DNA of 64,000 nt, from assembly GCF_011067745.1 (NCBI RefSeq), contig NZ_JAAMPJ010000004.1, forward strand, positions 496,001-560,000, written 5' to 3'. The stretch is from Lentzea alba. GTDB taxonomy: Bacteria; Actinomycetota; Actinomycetes; Mycobacteriales; Pseudonocardiaceae. This document shows positions 56,567 to 64,000 of this stretch, in pieces (the stretch's first letter is position 1; each line of letters starts with the position of its first letter). The notes beneath the pieces were generated by a model that worked only from the letters and a program-made list of their open reading frames with translations, did no database searches and had not been told where the DNA came from. A program made the position numbers and the translations under genes.

Positions 56567-58086
56567 GCGTCACCTCTCATGGTCGCGATCCGCTGACCGG
56601 TGACGAGGTGGCCGACCTCGATGCGCCCGTCAGGGCGTGGTGCCGCGACCCAGGGCTGCATCGGGTGCACCACGGCGGGCGCCCCGGACCAGGCCGTGAG
56701 CGTCCGGGTGCGCGCCGCGGTCCGCACGCGCAGGATGAGGCCTTCCTGGAAGACGATCCCCGGTTTGTTGTCCTCGAACAGGTGCAGCCCGAGCGGCCGG
56801 GCGCCTTCCGGGAGCACGATGTCCGCGTGGCCGTCGAACCGCCACCGGTTGTCCTTCTCCGGTGTGGCGAACAACGGCGGCGGTCCGAGCAACACGGGTG
56901 TCCTGGACGTGCGCGGCTCGTCCGCGGGGTGGTTGCCGGGCGCGACCACCGCGAACGCCGTGAAGCGTGGAGGCACACCGGCTTCGAGAGCCCACCAGTT
57001 CCAGTCCTCGTTCCACCGGCACAGCACGGAGTTCCCGAACAGGTGCAGCGGCGCGAGTCCGGTGGCCGCGACCTGTTCCGGGTCGATCTGGAGCTCCTCG
57101 GCGGGCACGCGCAGCCGGTTGAAGGCCCTGATCTGGTTGCCGATGACGTGCGGGCGCACGACGCCGTCCTGCTCCACGAGCGTGACGATTCGCTTGTCCA
57201 CCTGGGCGGCGGCGAGCAGCCGTCCCGGCAGGCGGTGGATCTTCTGGCTGCCGCTGACGACCCGCAGCACCACCAGGTCCCGATCGGTGCCGCCGCGCGC
57301 CAGCAACACCTTCTCGGCACCGGGGAAGGACGGGAACCGCAGTGTGGTGGTGCGCTTGGGGTCCGGCGGCGGTGTGCGCAGGTTGCCGCGCAACAACCGG
57401 ACGCCGTGCCTCCTGCCGGGCAACGTCAGTTCGGTGGTGAGCCCGTTCAACTCGACGCGCACCGCGGTGGCTCCCCGGTCGTCCCACGCCGACTCGGTGG
57501 TGGTGAGGCAGCGTGACGAGGTCAGCCGGGGACTGCTCAGCAACCACAGGTCGTCGACCGTGTCCGCCCACTTCCGCACGTCGCCCTGGTCCGGCCGGGC
57601 GGCGCGGCGGGCGTCGAGGAGCCTCTTGAGGTCGGCGGGGTGCCAGCTGCCCGGCTCGTCGCCGAGCACGCCGAGCAGCAGGTCGGGTTCCCTGCGCTGC
57701 AACACGATGAGCGCGGCGAGCTGCACCAGCCGGGCCGCGCCGAGCTGGTCGGGTCCGGCGTCGACGAGGACCGCGGCCTGTCCTTTGCGGTGGGGCTCCA
57801 CGAACTCCGGGGTGGTGTAGAGGAGTTCGCCGGTGGCGGCTCTGCGGAGGAACTCGTGCGGGAAGTGTTCGGCCAGCGCCCACTCGGAGACCAGGATGCG
57901 CTCGGGTTCGCCGCGCAGGCCGATGCCGCCGAACCCGTCCGGTTCGCCCCGGTGCGGGTGCGTGGTCGTGGCGGCGTTGATGAACTCGTCCAGGTCCTTG
58001 AGCAGCGGGCCCAGCGCGGTGGCGAGGTCGAGGTCCATTGTGGACAGCGTGGCGGCCCACGGGCGGAGGGCGTCGGGCAGCGTCAT
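56563..58086 (-). CDS. Probable vWA-like plus bpX protein of the MoxR system
   Basis: 507 aa. Residues about 100-200 look like a degenerate vWA (AAVLVDAGPDQLGAARLVQL, with DxGxD rather than DxSxS, then LLLGVLGDEPGSW). From 210 on, repeated beta-strands suggest a propeller (LHLFGNSVLCRWNEDWNWWA). No membrane segment. It could be the vWA arm of the ternary system. Overlaps both neighbours by 4 nt. Confidence 0.6.
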   Translation of the reverse strand: MTLPDALRPWAATLSTMDLDLATALGPLLKDLDEFINAATTTHPHRGEPDGFGGIGLRGEPERILVSEWALAEHFPHEFLRRAATGELLYTTPEFVEPHRKGQAAVLVDAGPDQLGAARLVQLAALIVLQRREPDLLLGVLGDEPGSWHPADLKRLLDARRAARPDQGDVRKWADTVDDLWLLSSPRLTSSRCLTTTESAWDDRGATAVRVELNGLTTELTLPGRRHGVRLLRGNLRTPPPDPKRTTTLRFPSFPGAEKVLLARGGTDRDLVVLRVVSGSQKIHRLPGRLLAAAQVDKRIVTLVEQDGVVRPHVIGNQIRAFNRLRVPAEELQIDPEQVAATGLAPLHLFGNSVLCRWNEDWNWWALEAGVPPRFTAFAVVAPGNHPADEPRTSRTPVLLGPPPLFATPEKDNRWRFDGHADIVLPEGARPLGLHLFEDNKPGIVFQEGLILRVRTAARTRTLTAWSGAPAVVHPMQPWVAAPRPDGRIEVGHLVTGQRIATMRGDA

Positions 58087-58585
58087 GCTGATACCCCCGG
58101 TGCCCAGCCGCGCCGCTCCGGGTGCGCCGCACGGGTCGGCGCCGATGCCAGCAACTCCGGGTCAGCCGTGCGCTTCGGTGCCGGTCCGGTCAGCACGGCA
58201 CCCGGCAGCACGGCTAGCACGTCGTCGGGCAGCGCGTGCCGCAACAGCCCCGCCGGTGCCGACGGCGCGAGCGTGGTCGGCAGCAGCAGCCCGTCGTCCC
58301 AGCCGAGGTAGGTGGCGCCGTCCACCCACGGCAGGTCGTCGCCCACCACCAGCGTCCACGCAGGCCCGAACGCCACTCGCAGCTCGGCACCTTCGCGCAG
58401 GCGCCGTACGGTGACAGCCCGCAGTTCCGGGCCACCCGCCACGGCCGCGGGGTGCAGCGGTGGTTCGCGGCGGGTCCAGCTCAGGGGTGCCGCGGCCGCC
58501 GGAAGGGGTGACGGCTCGCGGTGAGGCGAGGTGGCAGGGGACGTGGACGAGCCAGGTGGCTCGCGGCGGGTCCAGGTCAGGGGTC

Positions 58586-58589
<4 letters not shown>
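58083..58589 (-). CDS. Small bpX-type protein (bpX5-like) of the MoxR system
   Basis: 168 aa from a GTG overlapping the MoxR stop. WTRREPPLHPAAVA and LPWVDGATYLGWDDGLLLPT match a bpX5-like module as I remember it. The N-terminus contains an extra copy of PLTWTRREPP 32 codons earlier, from a 30-nt DNA duplication, so the true start may be downstream. Confidence 0.62.
58459..58584. repeat. 30-nt direct repeat in the bpX5-like gene
   Basis: 58459-58488 and 58555-58584 match at 28 of 30 positions (GGTGGYTCGCGGCGGGTCCA...), 96 nt apart, in frame. It duplicates the WTRREPP motif. Confidence 0.85.
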
Positions 58590-59680
<1,091 letters not shown>

Positions 59681-59689
59681 GCGGTGAGG

Positions 59690-60319
59690 CTAACCGACGA
59701 GACCCGCCTCGTAGGCCGCAATAACCAGCTGTGCCCGGTCGCGTGCGTGCAGTTTCGCGAGCAGGTTCCCGATGTGCGTCTTCACCGTGCCGGTGCTGAC
59801 GTGCAGTGCCGCCATGATCTCCGCATTGGACAGTCCGCGCGCGATCAGCAGCAGCACCTCCTTCTCCCGCTCGGTCAGCCGTTCCAGTCCCGAGACGGAC
59901 GGCGCCGCGGGCTGCCGGACGAACTCCCGGATCAGCCGGCGGGTGACGGACGGCGAGAGCAACGACTCGCCCGTGGCCACCACTCGGATCGCCGCCAGCA
60001 GCTCGGCGGGCGGGGTGTCCTTCACGAGGAACCCCGAGGCACCGGCCCGCAACGCGCCGAAGACGTACTCGTCCAGGTCGAACGTCGTCAGCACCAGCAC
60101 ACGCGGGCCGTCCAGCAGCTTGGTGGCCTCGATGCCGTCCATCTCGGGCATGCGGATGTCCATCAGCACGACGTCCGGCTCGAGCTCCGCGGCCAGTGCG
60201 ACGGCCTCCGCGCCCGTGCCCGCCTCGCCCACCGCGGTCAGATCGGGTTCGTTGTCGACCAACAGGCGGAAGCTGGCGCGCAGCAACGCCTGGTCGTCGA
60301 CGATCAGCACTTTGATCAT
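59690..60319 (-). CDS. NarL/LuxR-type response regulator
   Basis: 209 aa. Phospho-acceptor D54 in VVLMDIRMPEMDG, acid pair D8/D9, and a LuxR-type helix-turn-helix LTEREKEVLLLIARGLSNAE. Co-translated with the kinase (ATGA at 60316-60319). It probably controls the divergent ABC exporter. Confidence 0.95.
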   Translation of the reverse strand: MIKVLIVDDQALLRASFRLLVDNEPDLTAVGEAGTGAEAVALAAELEPDVVLMDIRMPEMDGIEATKLLDGPRVLVLTTFDLDEYVFGALRAGASGFLVKDTPPAELLAAIRVVATGESLLSPSVTRRLIREFVRQPAAPSVSGLERLTEREKEVLLLIARGLSNAEIMAALHVSTGTVKTHIGNLLAKLHARDRAQLVIAAYEAGLVG

Positions 60320-61383
60320 GAGTACGGCAGCTCCGCCGTGACCCGGAAACCGCCGTTCTCGCCCGGTCCCGCGCTGAACGTGCCCCCGTACACGGCCACG
60401 CGTTCGCGCATGCCGATCAACCCGTGCCCCACTCCGAGCTCCTTCACCCCAGGCCCGTCATCGGTCACCTCGATGCGCACCGACGACGACGTCACCTCTA
60501 CCACCACCGTGCACGACGCCGGCGCCGCGTGCTTCACGACGTTCGTCAAAGCCTCCTGCACGATCCGGTATGCCGACAGCCCGACACCTTCCGGTACACC
60601 GGAGCCTCGCACGTCCAACGAGACCCGCACGCCCGCCAGCGAGGCTCGGTCGGCGAGGTCGGCCAGCCCGTCGAGGCCGGGGGAGGGCGCGAGATCGGCG
60701 TCGGAGCGCAGCACCCCGAGCAGGCTGCGCATCTCGGTCAGCGCCGCCCGGCTGGTCTCCGAGATGACCTGCAGGGCCTCGTAGGCGTGCTCGGGTGAGC
60801 GCACGTGTGCGGCGTTGCCCGCCTGCACCGCGATCAGGGAGAGGTTGTGCGCCACGACGTCGTGCAGTTCGCGGGCGATGCGCAGGCGTTCGTCGGCCAA
60901 CGCCTGTTCGGCCTGCTGCGACGCTTCGCGCGTGATCATCGAGCGCCTCAGCTGGGTGGTGTAGCCGATGACCCACACCGCGCCCAACGCGGCGAAGGCG
61001 ACCAGCACGCTCTCGGCCTCGCCACCGGAGATCCCGGCGGTCGCCACGATCGTGATCACGAGCGCGACCAGAGACCAGGTGCGCTCGCGTTCGACCGCCA
61101 CCGTGTAGAGCCCGAAGCAGACCGCTCCCACCGGGGCGCCGAGCGCCTGCACGGGCAGCACCTGGCTCATCACTGACACCACCATCGCGGCGGTGGTCAC
61201 GCCCAGCGCGATCTCCGGCCACCACCGGCGGACGGCGACGGGCACGGCGACCAGTCCGGCCACCGGCACCGCGATCCACGGTGACACGTGGACGTGGGGT
61301 TCGAGGATCGCGTAGGTGACGAGGATCCAGATCACCAGCGCGGCGGCCACGTCGACCAGGTAGAGGTGCAGTTTCGCGATCAC
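60316..61383 (-). CDS. Sensor histidine kinase (HisKA_3)
   Basis: 355 aa from a GTG at 61383, which opens directly at the first membrane helix. About five helices in the N-terminal 145 residues, then H174 in RIARELHDVVAHNLSLIA, N-box ALTNVVKHA and G-box DDGPGVKELGVGHG. Membrane stress or antibiotic sensing is typical when divergent from an ABC-2 exporter. Confidence 0.93.
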   Translation of the reverse strand: MIAKLHLYLVDVAAALVIWILVTYAILEPHVHVSPWIAVPVAGLVAVPVAVRRWWPEIALGVTTAAMVVSVMSQVLPVQALGAPVGAVCFGLYTVAVERERTWSLVALVITIVATAGISGGEAESVLVAFAALGAVWVIGYTTQLRRSMITREASQQAEQALADERLRIARELHDVVAHNLSLIAVQAGNAAHVRSPEHAYEALQVISETSRAALTEMRSLLGVLRSDADLAPSPGLDGLADLADRASLAGVRVSLDVRGSGVPEGVGLSAYRIVQEALTNVVKHAAPASCTVVVEVTSSSVRIEVTDDGPGVKELGVGHGLIGMRERVAVYGGTFSAGPGENGGFRVTAELPYS

Positions 61384-61419
61384 GGGGTCGACGTTAACGA
61401 GCGGCGGGGCGGTGCGCCT

Positions 61420-61433
61420 CGGACCACGGTCCG
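61420..61433. promoter_or_regulatory. Palindrome CGGACC-AC-GGTCCG in the kinase/ABC gap
   Basis: Perfect 6-bp arms, in the 111-nt divergent region. Candidate site for the adjacent response regulator. Confidence 0.35.
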
Positions 61434-61494
61434 ATTCCCGGGATCGGAGCACGGGCCGATCCGCTGGGAGGCTCCGGGAAGGAACCTCCTCGGC

Positions 61495-62196
61495 ATGATC
61501 GAGGTGCGGAACCTGACGAAGAGATACGGGGACACGACGGCCGTCGACGGGCTGTCGTTCACCGTCCACCCCGGACTGGTGACGGGCTTCCTCGGCCCGA
61601 ACGGCGCCGGCAAGTCCACGACGATGCGCATGATCCTGGGGCTGGACCGGCCCACCGAGGGCGAGGCGCTCGTCAACGGCAAGCGGTACCAGGACCTGGA
61701 CCACCCGTTGCGACACGTCGGCGTGCTGCTGGACCCGTCCGCGGTGCACCACGGCCGCAAGGCGCTCGACCACCTGCGCTGGCTCGCGGCGAGCAACGGG
61801 ATCAGCGGGAAGCGCGCCGTCGAGCTGTTGGAGCAGGTCGGCCTGGGAGGCGTGCGGCACAAGCGGATCAAGACGCTGTCGCTCGGCATGAAGCAACGGC
61901 TCGGCGTCGCGGCCGCACTGCTGGGCGACCCGCACGTGCTGATGTTCGACGAGCCGGTCAACGGCCTGGACCCGGAAGGCGTGCGGTGGATCCGCGACCT
62001 CATGCGTGGGCTCGCGAAGGAGGGCCGCACGGTCTTCGTCTCCAGCCACCTGATGAGCGAGATGGCGCTGACCGCCGACCACGTCGTGATCGTCGCAAGA
62101 GGACAGCTGGTCCAGGAGACGCCGATGGAGGCGTTGACGCGCAACGGTTCCCTGGAGGACGCCTACCTCGACCTCACCTCGGGGAGGGGACTGTGA
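61495..62196 (+). CDS. ABC transporter ATP-binding protein
   Basis: 233 aa. Walker [10 protein letters not shown], signature LSLGMKQRLG, Walker B VLMFDEPVNGLDP and H-loop VSSHLMSE. Short form without extra tail. GGGAAGGA lies upstream. Drives the overlapping permease. Confidence 0.94.
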   Translation: MIEVRNLTKRYGDTTAVDGLSFTVHPGLVTGFLGPNGAGKSTTMRMILGLDRPTEGEALVNGKRYQDLDHPLRHVGVLLDPSAVHHGRKALDHLRWLAASNGISGKRAVELLEQVGLGGVRHKRIKTLSLGMKQRLGVAAALLGDPHVLMFDEPVNGLDPEGVRWIRDLMRGLAKEGRTVFVSSHLMSEMALTADHVVIVARGQLVQETPMEALTRNGSLEDAYLDLTSGRGL

Positions 62197-62948
62197 AGAA
62201 CGCGCTCGCCGCGGAGTGGCTGAAGCTCCGGACCGTCCGCGCGCCGTGGGGTCTCGTCGCGACCATCGGCCTGATGGTGGCCGCGGGAGCGCTGTTGTCG
62301 TGGCTGATCGTCCAGGACTACGACACATCGCCTGCCGCCGAACAGGCGAAGTTCGCCTCCGCCGACAGCAGCGTGGTGATCACGCCGGTCGTCCAGTTCC
62401 TGGTCGCCGCGCTCGGCGCCCTGGTCGCGACCTCCGACCCGAGGCTGACCGCGCTGGCCGCCGTGCCGGACCGGAAACGCTTGCTGGCCGCCAAAACCGC
62501 GCTCGTCGCCACCACGGCCGTGGTGCTCGGCGCCGCCGCGCTGGCGTTCAGCATCGGCACGAGCGTGCTGATCATGGGCGACCGGCCGCCGCCGATCGCT
62601 CCCTGGGACGGGCTGGGCGACGTGCTCCCGTGGGCGGGTGCGGCGGTGCTGTCGATCCTGGTGACCGGGTTGGTCGGGCTCGGGATCGGTCTCGCGGTGC
62701 GGTCGACGGCCGTGACGATCGTGGTGGTGGGCGTCCTGTTGTGGGGCTTGCCGGCGATCACGCCGATGCTGCCGGACCCCTGGAACATGGACGCTTCCGC
62801 GGTGATGGTGCCGTACCTGGTCTGGGAGGTGGCCGGAATCGTGGACGACGCACCGCTGGGTCCGCCGGCCGCCGCCGGAACTTTGATCGTGTACGTATTG
62901 GTGACTCTGGGTACCGGAACTGTGACTCTTCTGCGACGAGACGCTTGA
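62193..62948 (+). CDS. ABC-2 transporter permease
   Basis: 251 aa from a GTG overlapping the ATPase stop (GTGA). Opens with AAEWLKLRTVRAPWG, the usual coupling helix, and has about six membrane helices. Probably exports or detoxifies a membrane-active compound. Substrate unknown. Confidence 0.9.
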   Translation: MKNALAAEWLKLRTVRAPWGLVATIGLMVAAGALLSWLIVQDYDTSPAAEQAKFASADSSVVITPVVQFLVAALGALVATSDPRLTALAAVPDRKRLLAAKTALVATTAVVLGAAALAFSIGTSVLIMGDRPPPIAPWDGLGDVLPWAGAAVLSILVTGLVGLGIGLAVRSTAVTIVVVGVLLWGLPAITPMLPDPWNMDASAVMVPYLVWEVAGIVDDAPLGPPAAAGTLIVYVLVTLGTGTVTLLRRDA

Positions 62949-62990
62949 CGCACTCTTGGGGCGGCCTTAGGGTCATCTATACCTTTAATC

Positions 62991-63006
62991 GGTAAGGAAA
63001 CTTACC
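62991..63006. promoter_or_regulatory. Palindromic operator candidate GGTAAG-GAAA-CTTACC
   Basis: Perfect 6-bp arms with GAAA centre, 39 nt before the GH5 ATG, in an AT-rich patch (ATACCTTTAATCGG). Similar TTAGGAAAGTTTCCTAA-type boxes precede secreted hydrolase genes in Pseudonocardiales, as I recall. Confidence 0.45.
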
Positions 63007-63045
63007 TATCTAATCCGCCGCCTGCAGTCCGAGAGGAGACGCTGA

Positions 63046-64000
63046 ATGGCTTGGCAGAAGTCTGTGGTGGCACTCGCCGCGGCGGTCGTGCTCCCGTTGA
63101 CCGGTGTGATGGCGGGCAGTTCCGTCGCCGCCGCACCCGCGCTGCCAGTGGGCTCATCCGCGGCGGTCAACGGCCAGTTGAAGGTCTGCGGTGTGAAGCT
63201 GTGCAACCAGGCGGGCCAGCAGGTCCAGCTGCGGGGCATGAGCACGCACGGCATCCAGTGGTACTCCCAGTGCGTCAAGACCGCGTCCCTGGACGCGCTC
63301 GCGACCGACTGGAAGGCCGACGTGCTCCGCATCTCGATGTACATCCAGGAAGGTGGCTACGAGAGCAACCCTCGCAAGTTCACCGACATGGTGCACGGCT
63401 ACATCGAGGAGGCCACCAAGCGCGGCATGTACGCGCTGGTCGACTGGCACCAGCTCTCGCCGGGCGACCCGAACCACAACACCGCGCGCGCCAAGACCTT
63501 CTTCAAGGAGATCGCGCAGCGGCACAAGAACAAGACGAACATCATCTACGACATCGCCAACGAGCCGAACGGCGTGTCGTGGGCGAGGGTGAAGTCCTAC
63601 GCGGAGGCCGTCATCCCGACGATCCGCGCGGAGGACCCGGACAGCCTGGTGCTCGTGGGCACGCACGGCTGGTCGACGTTCGGCCTGTCCGACGGCAAGA
63701 ACATCAACGAGGTCAGCCAGAACAAGGTCAACGCCTCGAACCTGATGTACACGTTCCACTTCTACGCCAAGGACCACCGCGACAGCTACCTAAAGGCGCT
63801 GGACACGGTGTCGAACCAGGTGCCGGTGTTCGTCACCGAGTTCGGTTCGCAGGAGGCGTCGGGTGACGGCCCCAACGACTTCACCATGGCGAACAAGTTC
63901 ATCAGCCTGATGAACTCGAAGAAGATCTCCTGGACCAACTGGAACTTCTCCGACGACCACCGCACGGGCGCGGTGTTCAAGAGCGGTACCTGCTCCGGCA
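63046..64000 (+). CDS. Secreted GH5 cellulase, 3' partial
   Basis: 318 codons to the window end with no stop. Signal peptide about 1-30 (LAAAVVLPLTGVMAGSSVAAA in part). GH5 catalytic signature IIYDIANEPNG with acid/base E173, HFY near 238-240, and nucleophile E265 in VFVTEFGSQ. It hydrolyses beta-1,4-glucans outside the cell. The GAGAGGAG site sits 6-8 nt before the ATG. A carbohydrate-binding module probably lies beyond the window. Confidence 0.93.
   Translation, partial: MAWQKSVVALAAAVVLPLTGVMAGSSVAAAPALPVGSSAAVNGQLKVCGVKLCNQAGQQVQLRGMSTHGIQWYSQCVKTASLDALATDWKADVLRISMYIQEGGYESNPRKFTDMVHGYIEEATKRGMYALVDWHQLSPGDPNHNTARAKTFFKEIAQRHKNKTNIIYDIANEPNGVSWARVKSYAEAVIPTIRAEDPDSLVLVGTHGWSTFGLSDGKNINEVSQNKVNASNLMYTFHFYAKDHRDSYLKALDTVSNQVPVFVTEFGSQEASGDGPNDFTMANKFISLMNSKKISWTNWNFSDDHRTGAVFKSGTCSG

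Noticed and set aside
54251-56596. 781-aa plus frame opposite the bpX6-type gene
   Set aside because: Shadow frame; the minus strand has overlapping starts and stops with its operon neighbours.

Overview
The window is about 70% GC with GTG starts, 4-bp ATGA/GTGA gene overlaps and near-saturated third-position GC. It encodes mycothiol synthesis (mshC), a proteasomal ATPase (Arc/Mpa), PAC2 and type VII (ESX)-like proteins. This is a mycelial actinomycete, most likely Pseudonocardiales (Lentzea, Saccharothrix or Amycolatopsis type). The genus is an inference.

Layout. 1-5.6 kb: a MoxR/ChlI-type AAA ATPase (5' end outside the window) with its vWA partner, a small membrane protein, two tandem DUF4240 paralogues and an SCO6745-family protein. 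5.6-13.9 kb: ctaD, then a same-strand block of slipin, a 1301-aa caspase-ATPase-TPR protein and an LCAT-like serine esterase. This block resembles a biological-conflict or programmed-death module. 13.9-22.1 kb: a secreted multidomain beta-galactosidase, mshC, and a 2.4-kb lower-GC segment flanked by the mshC 3' end and a near-exact 63-nt copy of it. 22.1-28.3 kb: an Agrobacterium-type isopentenyltransferase divergent from a LOG-type hydrolase (a compact cytokinin pathway), clpS-DUF2017, and two secreted serine proteases. 28.4-32.5 kb: a GbsR/MarR regulator, an ABC exporter and an MFS exporter.

32.6-54.1 kb is a conserved actinobacterial backbone: PAC2, metH, HAD phosphatase, hisE-hisG, RecB-like nuclease, trmI and arc. 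As I recall, this order matches M. tuberculosis Rv2125-Rv2115c. It is interspersed with a four-gene ESX-like operon, cbtBA under a cobalamin riboswitch, a FhuF-like protein, and two tandem PGQ-rich membrane proteins. The usual dop-pup-prcBA genes do not follow arc within the window.

54.2-59.7 kb holds a tightly overlapping MoxR plus bpX operon, read as a MoxR-vWA-beta-propeller ternary conflict system. 59.7-63 kb holds a response regulator and histidine kinase divergent from an ABC-2 exporter. The window ends inside a secreted GH5 cellulase.

Cobalt uptake (cbtBA) sits near B12-dependent MetH. The secreted hydrolases (beta-galactosidase, two proteases, GH5) fit a saprophyte. Two unrelated NTPase-based conflict-type modules (caspase and bpX) are 41 kb apart. 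Three long hairpins of one design recur at 28.3, 47.7 and 54.1 kb. Several genes carry TAGNNT or TANNNT -10 boxes 6-7 nt before the start codon, suggesting leaderless transcripts. I saw no tRNA, rRNA, CRISPR array, transposase or integrase.
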